From Clostridiales bacterium UBA4653 (GTDB taxonomy: Bacteria; Bacillota; Clostridia; Oscillospirales; CAG-272), in contig DHMB01000155.1 in assembly GCA_002405565.1 (NCBI GenBank), positions 1-16,248 of the forward strand: a DNA stretch of 16,248 nt. The letters run 5' to 3'. Below, one piece after another: positions 6,191 through 13,934 of the stretch. Below the pieces are notes generated by a model. The model saw only the letters and a program-made list of their open reading frames with translations, had not been told where the DNA came from and searched no databases. Within the stretch, counting starts at the first letter, position 1. The number at the start of each line of letters is the position of its first letter. The translations under genes and the position numbers were made by a program.

Positions 6191-7801
6191 ATGAAATCAA
6201 ACACATATAATCGCCGTCGCGTTTTCGGAACGGTCACCTCTGTGATTCTCGGGCTGTTTTTCCTTGTGTCCGTGCTTCTCCCGCTCATCGCGGTGATGAC
6301 AAATCTGAAAAATGCGGACTTGGGCGCAATCTTTTCCCATCCGCAGACGGTGCCGGCGATATGGAACTCGATAAAAGTGTCCGTCACGGCAACGCTGTTC
6401 TCGATAGTGCTTGCGTTTGCCGCGGCATGGTGTGTAAACCGCGCGGGACTGCGTCACACAGCCGTGTTCGACGTTCTCCTCGTCATGCCCATGCTCATTC
6501 CGTCAATTTCTCACGGAACGGGGCTTATAATTCTCTTCGGCGACAACGGCATAATCAAAAATCTTCTCGGGCTGAAAAGCAGTATTTACGGCTTCTGGGG
6601 CATAGTTTTCGGCTCAATGATGTATGCCTTTCCGATAGCTTATCTTATGATATCGGACATTCTCCGCTATGAGGACAGCACCCCTTACGAAGCGGCGGAA
6701 GCCCTCGGAATACCGAAGAAAAACCGCTTTTTCGCGATAACTCTTCCGTATCTCAAAAAACCGATGATAAGCGTCGTTTTCGCTGTATTCACAGCTATTG
6801 TAACGGATTACGGCGTGCCGCTTATGGTTGGCGGAATGTATAAAACGCTCCCCGTGCTCATGTATGAGGAGGCGATACACAGAATGAATTACGCCAAGGG
6901 CAGCGTTTTCGGGCTGATACTTCTCCTCCCGGCTGTCGTTGCGTTTCTTTTCGACCTTCTTTCCGGAAAGGACAGAGTCGGAAATTCTGTCACAAAACCG
7001 TTTTCATCGGAGGGCTCGCGGGCAAAGAAAATCGTTGCGGGCGCTGTCCTTGCGCTGATAGTCGCCTGCGTTCTTCTGCCGATACTCTCGTTTATCCCCG
7101 TTGCCCTTTCGGAAAACTACCCAATCGACAAATCATTCTCGCTTCATCAGTTCTCTTATGTAATGGGCAGCAAAAACGGGCTTGAATACCTCTCGCACTC
7201 GGTTATCGTTGCGCTGATAGTGGCGCTGGTCGGCACGCTCTGCGCGTTCGTCTGCGCATATGTGACGGCAAGAATAAAGTCTCCCGCCTCGAAAATCCTT
7301 CACCTGCTTTCGATAACCTCTCTCGCAATCCCCGGCATAGTGCTCGGTCTTTCGTATGTGCTGTTCTTCAAAACGTCATTTATTTACGGCACGTTTGCGA
7401 TTATAATTCTCGTAAACATAATACACTTTTTTGCTTCGCCCTATCTCATGGTCTATAACAGCCTGCGCAAGCTCCCGCCGGAACTTGAAGCCGTCGGCGC
7501 GACGCTCGGAATCGGAAATGTGCGTCTTCTGCGCGACGTCATTGCGCCGCAGACAATCAGCACACTGCTTGAAATGTTTGCGTACTTCTTCGTCAACTCA
7601 ATGATGACAATTTCCGCGGTGTCGTTCCTCACCAATTACAAAACCGAGCTTTTCGCTCTCATGCTTCCGCAGTTTGACGCGTCCCAGACGTCGCTTGCGC
7701 CGCCTGCGATAGTTGCGCTTATAATTCTTTTCGTAAATCTTCTGATGAAAGGTATCATCGGTCTGCTCAAAGGCAAACTCCGCAGATCGGGATCAAGGTA
7801 A
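6191..7801 (+). CDS. Fused double-domain ABC permease (Fe3+/2-aminoethylphosphonate type)
   Basis: This 536-residue membrane protein carries two MetI-like permease domains in one chain, about residues 10-258 and 280-525, joined by a charged linker near 259-280. Each half has an ATPase-contacting EAA loop: YEAAEALGIPKKNRFFAITL (166-185) and ELEAVGATLGIGNVRLLRDV (431-450). A single fused permease thus replaces the usual pair, as in the FbpB, ThiP and PhnU2-like groups. GGAGG sits before the ATG. The next ATG follows its stop by four bases. A fused permease of this size with this binding-protein class is typical of putative 2-aminoethylphosphonate importers, but Fe3+ importers share the design. 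Confidence 0.92.
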   Translation: MKSNTYNRRRVFGTVTSVILGLFFLVSVLLPLIAVMTNLKNADLGAIFSHPQTVPAIWNSIKVSVTATLFSIVLAFAAAWCVNRAGLRHTAVFDVLLVMPMLIPSISHGTGLIILFGDNGIIKNLLGLKSSIYGFWGIVFGSMMYAFPIAYLMISDILRYEDSTPYEAAEALGIPKKNRFFAITLPYLKKPMISVVFAVFTAIVTDYGVPLMVGGMYKTLPVLMYEEAIHRMNYAKGSVFGLILLLPAVVAFLFDLLSGKDRVGNSVTKPFSSEGSRAKKIVAGAVLALIVACVLLPILSFIPVALSENYPIDKSFSLHQFSYVMGSKNGLEYLSHSVIVALIVALVGTLCAFVCAYVTARIKSPASKILHLLSITSLAIPGIVLGLSYVLFFKTSFIYGTFAIIILVNIIHFFASPYLMVYNSLRKLPPELEAVGATLGIGNVRLLRDVIAPQTISTLLEMFAYFFVNSMMTISAVSFLTNYKTELFALMLPQFDASQTSLAPPAIVALIILFVNLLMKGIIGLLKGKLRRSGSR

Positions 7802-7805
7802 ACCT

Positions 7806-8696
7806 ATGCTGACAAAAAAACAGTTTGATCTGCTCTCCGAAATGGAACATTCGCCCGCGTCGACCCAGCGTGCGCTGGCAAAAAAAGCGGGGATGTCCCT
7901 CGGGGCTGTAAACAAGATATCAAATGAGCTCATTTCCCTCGGCTATTGCGAAAACGGGAATGTCACAAAGGCAGGGCTCGACGCGCTTGAACCGTATCGC
8001 GTCAAGCGTGCGGTAATAATGGCGGCGGGATTCGGTTCGCGACTTGTTCCCGTAACTCTGAACACTCCGAAGCCCCTCGTCCGTGTAAACGGCAAACGCA
8101 TTATAGACAGCCTTCTCGACGCGATTGTCGGCGTCGGAATAACGGAGATATACCTTGTCCGCGGTTACCTTTCGGAGCAGTTCGATCAGTTGCTTGCCAA
8201 ATATCCGACGATAAAGCTCATCGATAACCCCTTTTATAACGAAGCGAACAACATTTCATCGATAATGTGCGCCAGAGAGTACCTGCAAAACGCATACATA
8301 TGCGAAGCTGACCTGCTTCTCTATAATCACGACCTTATAAAGAAGTATCAATATTCGACGAATTACCTCGGCGTTCCCGTCGAAAAAACGGATGACTGGT
8401 GTTTCACCTGCAAAAACGGATATATATCCAAAATGTCGATAGGCGGAGTCAACTGTTTCCATATGTTCGGCATATCTTATTGGAACGACGCAGACGGCGC
8501 GCGCCTCTCAAAGCATATCGAGCAGGTTTATAATTTCCCCGGCGGCAAAGAACGCTATTGGGATCAGGTCGCCTTCGATTACTTCCCCGACCAATACAAG
8601 ATAACCGTCCGCGAATGTACCTTTGACGACATCGCCGAGATCGATACTTACAAAGAGCTCTGCAAAATCGACCCTGCGTATTGCGTGAAAGGTTAA
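7806..8696 (+). CDS. Winged-helix domain fused to a LicC-like CTP-dependent cytidylyltransferase
   Basis: This 296-residue protein has two parts. Residues 1-62 look like a MarR/Lrp-style winged helix-turn-helix (STQRALAKKAGMSLGAVNKI, 19-38, as the helix-turn-helix). Residues 66-296 are a nucleotidyltransferase fold: the nucleotide loop AVIMAAGFGSRLVPVTLNTPKP (69-90) has the GxGxR and PKP signature, NNISSIMCAREYL (148-160) matches the LicC YNNFYSLYL region, EAD (167-169) supplies the probable Mg-binding Asp, and EID (278-280) is the second acidic site. LicC and PntC relatives transfer CMP to phosphocholine or 2-aminoethylphosphonate. AAGG at 7795-7798 precedes the ATG, four bases after the permease stop. 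It is the last gene before a terminator, and no choline kinase is present. The exact substrate is uncertain. Confidence 0.85.
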   Translation: MLTKKQFDLLSEMEHSPASTQRALAKKAGMSLGAVNKISNELISLGYCENGNVTKAGLDALEPYRVKRAVIMAAGFGSRLVPVTLNTPKPLVRVNGKRIIDSLLDAIVGVGITEIYLVRGYLSEQFDQLLAKYPTIKLIDNPFYNEANNISSIMCAREYLQNAYICEADLLLYNHDLIKKYQYSTNYLGVPVEKTDDWCFTCKNGYISKMSIGGVNCFHMFGISYWNDADGARLSKHIEQVYNFPGGKERYWDQVAFDYFPDQYKITVRECTFDDIAEIDTYKELCKIDPAYCVKG

Positions 8697-8704
8697 ACAA
8701 AAAA

Positions 8705-8738
8705 GCAAAAAGCACTTCGTCCGAAGTGCTTTTTTATT
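8705..8738. terminator. Bidirectional rho-independent terminator between convergent operons
   Basis: The arms AAAAAGCACTTC and GAAGTGCTTTTT form a long stem with a GTCC loop near 8719-8722. T-rich tracts flank it on both strands. It lies nine bases after the cytidylyltransferase stop and just beyond the stop of the minus-strand ATPase at 8749, so it serves both operons. Confidence 0.93.
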
Positions 8739-8748
8739 TTTGAATATC

Positions 8749-10389
8749 TTATTTTACGTCAAGCGAGCCTGTCGCAATGAGTCTGCCGGATTCGGCGCTG
8801 AACAGCATTATGTCGTCGCCTGTTATGTCAAAACGGACTGTCTGACCTATACCGTAAGTTATTCCGCCGAAGATAACGCCCGTGAGAAGCAGATTTCCGA
8901 CTCTTATTCTGACGGTCGTCTCCATGCCTGTCGGCATGGCGCTGTATATTTCGCCTTCCAGCCTGCCGCCATCGGATATCTTTATCGCCTCGGGGCGTAC
9001 GCCTATGACGAAGTCTCTGTCGGTTGCGGGCTTTTCATCTTCGATTTCCGTTTCCACGACCTTGGCTATACGACATCTGAATTTGACATCCTTATTGCCC
9101 TTTTCAACGTTCTTCTTATCGCGTGCCCTTTCAATCCTGAGCGCCTCTTTGGCTCTGTCAATCGCCTTGTCGTTTTTCTGCCATTCGGCAAGGTCAAGCC
9201 CGACAGAACGGAACGTCGCATGAGCCGCGTTTTCAAGAATGGAAACTTCGATTCCCTCGCCCGTCTGTCCGCCTTCCGCTTCGATGAAGTTGATCTGCGG
9301 ATTTCCGACGAAGTCCGCGACGAACGTGTTTGCGGGTTTACCGTAAACCGTGAGCGGAGCGTCATACTGCTGAAGTACGCCGTTGTCGATAAGGCATATC
9401 TTTGTCGCAAGCGTCATTGCCTCCATCTGGTCATGCGTAACATATACAAACGTACTGCCCGTGTCAAGATGAAGTCTCTGGAGCTCACTTCTCATTTCAA
9501 GGCGGAGCTTTGCGTCAAGGTTTGAAAGCGGTTCGTCCATGAAGAGCACCGTCGGCTCCGGAGCAAGCGTTCTCGCGATTGCAACTCTCTGTTGCTGACC
9601 GCCGGAAAGCTCCGCGGGATAGCGATCCATGAACATACCTATCTTGACTATTCTCGAAACTCTGCGAACGGAAAGGTCAATTTCCTCTTTCGTGAGCTTT
9701 CTCACCGAGGTGACAACTTCCCCGTCCTTTACATATTCAAAATCGGAATTCAGCGTGCAGCCGTGCTTTGCGGCGACAGCCTCTTCGTCCGCAATCTTTG
9801 CCATGAGCGAGTCTGTAATGCTCTTTGCAAGCGCGGCGGGATCGGAATTTTTGTCAAGCCCGTAAGAAAGTATTTTCTTTGCGGTGAATACCGAGATGGT
9901 ATATGTGTCTATAAGTTTGAGCTGTGCTTTTTCCGTATCGACCGTGCCGTCCTTGCCGAGACATTCGCCGAGAAGCGAAACAAGCTTTTCGGGCTGAGAA
10001 AGGATAGCTACGAGCTTATTTGCCTCTCTCGCCTCAAACGATATCTTCGGGAGCGCTTCTTTTACGTTGGAAAGTCCGAACGAGATGTTCTGATAAACCG
10101 TCATGTTCGGCCAGAGCGCATAGTTCTGGAAAAGAAAGCCCACTTTTCTCTTGTTTGCGGGGACGTTTATTCCCTCTTCGCTGTCAAAAACGACCTTGTC
10201 GCCGATGGTTATTCTGCCGCTTGTCGGCGTTTCGAGACCCGCTATCATGCGGAGAGTCGTCGTTTTACCGCAGCCCGAGGGGCCGAGAAGCGTAACAAAA
10301 GCGTTATCCTCTATTTTAAGGTCAAGATGTTCAACGGCATAGAAATTGCCCCATCTTTTTGTGACGTCTGTAAGAATGATTTCCGGCAT
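8749..10389 (-). CDS. ABC importer ATPase with a large helical-domain insertion
   Basis: This 546-residue ATPase of the MalK/PotA/FbpC type is much longer than the usual 350-380. Core motifs are intact: Walker A GPSGCGKTT (36-44), Q88 in FLFQNYALW, signature LSGGQQQ (261-267), Walker B VLFMDEP (281-287) and H319 (VTHDQMEA). Between Q-loop and signature there are 173 residues where about 52 are normal. The extra 120 or so (about 112-231) are mostly predicted helix, with KDGEVVTSVRKL near the end, before the canonical helix resumes at LTKEEIDLSVRRVS. A second extension, rich in Lys, Arg and Glu (about 395-455), interrupts the C-terminal TOBE region before FVIGVRPEAI. GGAGG overlapping the end of the permease gene precedes its ATG by a few bases. 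It is the last gene of the minus-strand operon. Confidence 0.93.
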   Translation of the reverse strand: MPEIILTDVTKRWGNFYAVEHLDLKIEDNAFVTLLGPSGCGKTTTLRMIAGLETPTSGRITIGDKVVFDSEEGINVPANKRKVGFLFQNYALWPNMTVYQNISFGLSNVKEALPKISFEAREANKLVAILSQPEKLVSLLGECLGKDGTVDTEKAQLKLIDTYTISVFTAKKILSYGLDKNSDPAALAKSITDSLMAKIADEEAVAAKHGCTLNSDFEYVKDGEVVTSVRKLTKEEIDLSVRRVSRIVKIGMFMDRYPAELSGGQQQRVAIARTLAPEPTVLFMDEPLSNLDAKLRLEMRSELQRLHLDTGSTFVYVTHDQMEAMTLATKICLIDNGVLQQYDAPLTVYGKPANTFVADFVGNPQINFIEAEGGQTGEGIEVSILENAAHATFRSVGLDLAEWQKNDKAIDRAKEALRIERARDKKNVEKGNKDVKFRCRIAKVVETEIEDEKPATDRDFVIGVRPEAIKISDGGRLEGEIYSAMPTGMETTVRIRVGNLLLTGVIFGGITYGIGQTVRFDITGDDIMLFSAESGRLIATGSLDVK

Positions 10390-10391
10390 AA

Positions 10392-12224
10392 TTAACCTCC
10401 GATTCCTTTGTCAAGACTTGCGCCTGTCAGCTTGTTTATGACGGCGTTGCATATAAGCACGGTGACTATCAGGATAAGGTTCATACCGCTTGAAAATGCG
10501 GCAAGCCCCATCTCATCGAAATAGTCCATGGTTGTTGAAAGTATCGTTCCGATACCGCTGAGCATCATGAACAGAGACAGCTCTCTGATACACGTTGTGA
10601 ACGGGAGAAGATATCCCGAAAGAATTGATGTTTTCTGTATCGGAATAATAATGCGGAACATTCTCTTTATCCAGGGTATGTCCTGAATGATTGCCGATTC
10701 TTCAATTTCGCCGCTGAGCTGAAGCATGGAGTTGAGTGACGAACGGCTTGCGAACGGAATATATTTCACCGTTCCGACGATTATAAGCAATGCATAAGTG
10801 TTGTACAGGCTGAAATATTCGTTGCACAGCAGCTTGAAGAAAGCAATGCCGACGGCAATCGACGGGAGCAGATACGGGATAAACGCTATATTGTTTACAT
10901 AGTTTGCAAACTTGTTTCTGCGCTTTTTCGATACGGCATAGCCGATGAGCGTTCCGAGGGTTCCCGCAACGAGCGCGCAGAGAACGGAAACAATCATCGT
11001 TCCCTTGTATGACGACCAGATCGTTGAGTTATAGAGCATACCGAGCTGACCGTACATGCCGTATTCGCCCTTCGGGTCATTATTGAGCCACCATTTTGTC
11101 GTGAGGTTTGAAGGATCCCATGTTTTGAGGAAGCTGTAATCCCCGGGGTTCGGAAGGAACGTTTCAAACGCAAACGAGATTATCGGGTAAATACTCGTAA
11201 AGAACGTCAATATTATAAGAACTATCGCGATTATATATTTCCCCGCTTTGCCGAGGTTGATTTTCGATATCTGACCGGACTTGCCCGTAACCGTTGTATA
11301 ATTCTTTCTGCTCTTCAGGCTCTGCTGGTTGAGAATAAGAATTATAACGCCCATGACCATCATTATAACGGCAAGTATGCTCGCCTCGCCAGTGTATGTG
11401 CCCTTCATGCTGATATATTTTGTCGAAAGGGTCGAAAGACCGAGGTAATGCGGAACGGGATAGCTTCCCATTGAGCTTCCGAACACAAGGAGCACCGTTG
11501 AAAGAATGGCGGGCTTTATCATGGGAAGGGTTATACGGAACATTATTTTATGCTTCGGCGTATCGAGTATCGTCGCCGCCTCTTCAAGGTTTGCGTCCAT
11601 ATTGCGGAAAATACCGCCGATGAGGATATACGCAAACGCGGAATAATGCAGTCCGAGCACTATAACGCATGGGAAAATTCCCTGACACCACCACGAGGGC
11701 ATATGAATATTGAAAAGCGCGGCAAAAAGTCCGTCGCTCGTATGTGTCACAGCGTTACTGTTGAAAAGGTTTCTCCATACCATTGCCAGCGTCCACTGCG
11801 GCATGATATACGGGAAGATGAAAATTGAACTCAGATACTTTTTGCATTTGAGGTTTGTCCTTGTCACAAGGAAGGCAAAAAGTCCGCCGAAGAGTATCGC
11901 CGTAAAGCATGAGAAAAACGCAACGACGACTGTATTCAGAAGCGGAGTCCAAAGGTTTGTTTTCGCAAGCTCACCCGTGAAAAGCTGGATGTAGTTTACG
12001 AAGGAATAGCCGGAGGGCTTCCCCGCCCACCACGTCTCAATTGTGCCTCTGTGGACTTTGAGCGTGTCTTCGACTATCGCTATAATCGGCGTAACCGTCG
12101 TTATAGTACATAAAACGCCCATCACAACAAGAATTATGTTGTGCGGCTGCATGAAAAATGTTTTCAACTTGTTTGACCGAATCCGCCTTGCGTTCGATCT
12201 TTGATATCCGGTATCATTTGTCAT
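10392..12224 (-). CDS. Fused double-domain ABC permease of the second importer
   Basis: This 610-residue inner-membrane protein has two MetI-like permease halves, about residues 25-305 and 325-600. The ATPase-contacting loops are EEAATILDTPKHKIMFRITL (214-233) and EESAIIQDIPWIKRMFRIII (508-527). A basic, Arg-rich N-terminus precedes the first membrane helix. The region around 357-395 (LPNPGDYSFL, then DPSNLTTKWWLNNDPKGEYG) is a polar extracytoplasmic loop larger than in the permease at 6191-7801. GGAGG (within 12226-12234) sets the ATG at 12224. Its final GIGG codons contain the ribosome site for the ATPase. It belongs to the Fe3+-type fused permeases; the substrate is unknown. Confidence 0.92.
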   Translation of the reverse strand: MTNDTGYQRSNARRIRSNKLKTFFMQPHNIILVVMGVLCTITTVTPIIAIVEDTLKVHRGTIETWWAGKPSGYSFVNYIQLFTGELAKTNLWTPLLNTVVVAFFSCFTAILFGGLFAFLVTRTNLKCKKYLSSIFIFPYIMPQWTLAMVWRNLFNSNAVTHTSDGLFAALFNIHMPSWWCQGIFPCVIVLGLHYSAFAYILIGGIFRNMDANLEEAATILDTPKHKIMFRITLPMIKPAILSTVLLVFGSSMGSYPVPHYLGLSTLSTKYISMKGTYTGEASILAVIMMVMGVIILILNQQSLKSRKNYTTVTGKSGQISKINLGKAGKYIIAIVLIILTFFTSIYPIISFAFETFLPNPGDYSFLKTWDPSNLTTKWWLNNDPKGEYGMYGQLGMLYNSTIWSSYKGTMIVSVLCALVAGTLGTLIGYAVSKKRRNKFANYVNNIAFIPYLLPSIAVGIAFFKLLCNEYFSLYNTYALLIIVGTVKYIPFASRSSLNSMLQLSGEIEESAIIQDIPWIKRMFRIIIPIQKTSILSGYLLPFTTCIRELSLFMMLSGIGTILSTTMDYFDEMGLAAFSSGMNLILIVTVLICNAVINKLTGASLDKGIGG

Positions 12225-12234
12225 AAAACCTCCG

Positions 12235-12266
12235 GCACGGAGCCAAGATATTTCTCGGCTCCGTGC
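12235..12266 (-). other. Intercistronic hairpin between binding-protein and permease genes
   Basis: A perfect 10-bp inverted repeat, GCACGGAGCC (12235-12244) with GGCTCCGTGC (12257-12266). An inner AGA/TCT continues the stem after one mismatch, with a 4-base loop. On the minus-strand transcript it ends one base before the CGGAGG ribosome site of the permease and has no U-run. It could protect the upstream binding-protein mRNA from 3' decay or modulate permease translation, giving more binding protein than permease. Confidence 0.75.
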
Positions 12267-12308
12267 AGATAATCAGATTTGTTTTTTTGTCGGAGTTTGA
12301 TCGGTTGA

Positions 12309-13634
12309 TTATTTACCGTACTTCTTGAGAGTGTCTATCCAAGATCCGACTGTGTATGCAACCTTTGCGCAGTATTCGGGATCCTCGATAGCGAGTCTGC
12401 CTTCCCACCATTCAAAGCCGCGGTCTTTAAGAACGTCGTATGTTGCGCCGTCTTTTTCGCCCGTAACGTGGTCGGGATGAGCTTCTTCATTTGCCTTTGC
12501 AACCGTGGGGTTGGATGAGTAACCGCCGATGTCCTTGCCCCAAGCCTCAAAGCCCTTCTGTGTGCATGTCATGTACGCGATGAAAGCGCAAGCTGTCCAC
12601 GGAAGCGGGCTGTTGTCTGTGACAAAGAGGTAATGGCAGTAACCGTAACCGCCGAGACCTGTGTAACCGTCTTCATAAGCGGCAACCTTAACGTTGTTCT
12701 TTGAAACGGAGTCGGACTCTGTAACGGAACGGAGTTTCGAATAAACGAGAAGACCGAACTGATCCTTTGCGGACTTATCAACAAGCATGTTGCAGATAGG
12801 GCCGTCGTCTGTCTGAGCGCTGTAGCTTTCAACCCAGAGCTTGATCCATGCGAGAGCATATTTGCCGTTGTCGCCGAGCTTGAGCTCTGTTGCCTTCGCT
12901 TCAACAGCGGATATAGCCTTGTCGACATAAGCCTTGTCGTCAGCGTCGAGGGCGTCATAAGCGTCCTTAAGGCTCTTTGCGTATTCGTCTTTTGTGAGCA
13001 TATAGAGGAAGTTTCTGCCGACGATCTCGGAGTCGATATCCATAAAGAGACCGTGTTCGCCTTCAGCTACGAAATCCCATATGTTGTTATATGTCTTGTC
13101 GCCCGTGCAGTTATACATGAACACTTTGTTGAGCGTCTGGAGAGCGAGATAGCCTTTATAGTCTTTTGCTGTTGTGCCGTTTGCTTCTGCCCAATCCTTC
13201 GGGATGAATGTATCGAGAATGCCGGGCTGAACCATCTTGCTTTCAATCTGGTTACCGTCCTGAATGAGCGTCATTGAAAATTCGCCCTGAGCCTTTTTAG
13301 AGTCTGTTTCGAGCATTTCGAAGATTGTATTGTTCTTCGGCTGCTGCCAAGCATACTCAAGCTTGTATTCGCCCTTGCCGTTCTTTGCGGCGATTTCGTT
13401 TACGTATTCAATAAAGAAAGGAAGCGCTGTCTTACCGCGGCTTGAGTTACCGACTGCCGAGAAAGTTTTTCCGTTTGATTCCTCATAAGCCTTCATCGCA
13501 AGCTCTTCGAGGGTCATTGTCTGAGCTTCTTCAATGATTTTCTGAACTTCGCTCTTCTGTCCTCCGCAAGCAGTGAGCATAAGGCAAGAGAGAACGATGA
13601 CGAGGGAAAGTGCCAATGCTACTATTTTTTTCAT
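12309..13634 (-). CDS. ABC importer solute-binding lipoprotein of the second importer
   Basis: This 441-residue exported lipoprotein has the signal MKK, a hydrophobic core, then lipobox LTAC with Cys23, followed by GGQKSE. The mature part starts with a short helical lead (EVQKIIEEAQTMTLEELAMKAY) and then resembles extracellular solute-binding proteins of the Fe3+-type class (the NGKTFSAVGNSSRGKTALPF segment near 54-73, and TACAFIAYMTCTQKGFEAWG in the C-terminal half). It is longer than the related protein at 4434-5435; a charged helical stretch near residues 214-253 accounts for part of this. The ATG at 13634 has GGAGG four bases upstream, a slightly short spacing. It is the first gene of the operon, behind a consensus promoter. 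The ligand cannot be assigned. Confidence 0.9.
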   Translation of the reverse strand: MKKIVALALSLVIVLSCLMLTACGGQKSEVQKIIEEAQTMTLEELAMKAYEESNGKTFSAVGNSSRGKTALPFFIEYVNEIAAKNGKGEYKLEYAWQQPKNNTIFEMLETDSKKAQGEFSMTLIQDGNQIESKMVQPGILDTFIPKDWAEANGTTAKDYKGYLALQTLNKVFMYNCTGDKTYNNIWDFVAEGEHGLFMDIDSEIVGRNFLYMLTKDEYAKSLKDAYDALDADDKAYVDKAISAVEAKATELKLGDNGKYALAWIKLWVESYSAQTDDGPICNMLVDKSAKDQFGLLVYSKLRSVTESDSVSKNNVKVAAYEDGYTGLGGYGYCHYLFVTDNSPLPWTACAFIAYMTCTQKGFEAWGKDIGGYSSNPTVAKANEEAHPDHVTGEKDGATYDVLKDRGFEWWEGRLAIEDPEYCAKVAYTVGSWIDTLKKYGK

Positions 13635-13661
13635 ATAGCCTCCAAAAACTTAAATTTATTT

Positions 13662-13688
13662 ATATTAGCACCCGTCGGGTGATAATAT
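13662..13688 (-). promoter_or_regulatory. Operator-like dyad or 5' UTR hairpin before the second importer
   Basis: A 27-base imperfect palindrome: ATATTA-G-CACCC, a GTC centre, then GGGTG-A-TAATAT, with a single mismatch between two perfect blocks (5 bp GC-rich, 6 bp AT). It begins roughly 10 bases downstream of the predicted start and ends before the ribosome site. It has no U-run for termination. It suits binding of a dimeric repressor, or a stabilising 5' RNA hairpin. Confidence 0.65.
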
Positions 13689-13704
13689 CGTTTTGTGTAC
13701 TATA

Positions 13705-13733
13705 ATAATATCATCGTGTTCATAGTTTGTCAA
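13705..13733 (-). promoter_or_regulatory. Sigma-A promoter of the second importer operon
   Basis: On the minus strand there is a -35 TTGACA (13733-13728), a 17-base spacer and a -10 TATTAT (13710-13705) with TGA directly before it. The transcript would start near 13698, about 64 bases before the ATG. Confidence 0.88.
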
Positions 13734-13893
13734 TCTTTATTTGAATGTTTTGACGTTTTTTTTCGATTATTTTTTTGTTTTATCGTCACATTGCACAAAA
13801 CTCCTTTACTGTTTTTGTAAATCGAAAAGGGCTGATAATGTAAAACTGCGATTTTTTTCAAAGCGCCGCATTTTTTCGTGACCAACCGCAGAC
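13734..13893. other. AT-rich noncoding region with T/A tracts upstream of the promoter
   Basis: No gene is seen here. On the minus strand, A-tracts of four, seven and eight bases (complements of 13748-13751, 13770-13776 and 13756-13763) lie upstream of the -35 box at roughly helical spacing. This could be an UP element or a bent segment that strengthens the promoter. The rest, to 13893, is unremarkable AT-rich spacer. Confidence 0.4.
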
Positions 13894-13927
13894 AAAAAGC
13901 ACCCGCCGCCCGGGCAGGTGCTTTTTT
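13894..13927 (-). terminator. Rho-independent terminator after the TPR/beta-module gene
   Basis: A 10-bp stem, AAAAAGCACC (13894-13903) with GGTGCTTTTT (13917-13926), has a GC-rich loop region. Read on the minus strand it directly follows the stop at 13935 and ends in a T-run. Confidence 0.88.
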
Positions 13928-13934
13928 GATATAT

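Noticed and set aside
8740..9525. Plus-strand open frame of 261 codons opposite the second importer ATPase
   Set aside because: Antisense shadow of a conserved gene; the translation has no domain signal and no ribosome site was seen.
9592..10395. Plus-strand open frame of 267 codons opposite the same ATPase
   Set aside because: Shadow frame over Walker A and signature regions of the real gene; no independent coding evidence.
12235..12266. Reading the intercistronic hairpin as a terminator
   Set aside because: There is no U-run after the stem on the minus strand, and the permease and ATPase genes downstream have no other evident promoter.
13760..13828. Inverted repeat TTTTCGATT / AATCGAAAA separated by about 50 bases
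   Set aside because: Short, low-complexity arms in an AT-rich spacer; expected by chance.
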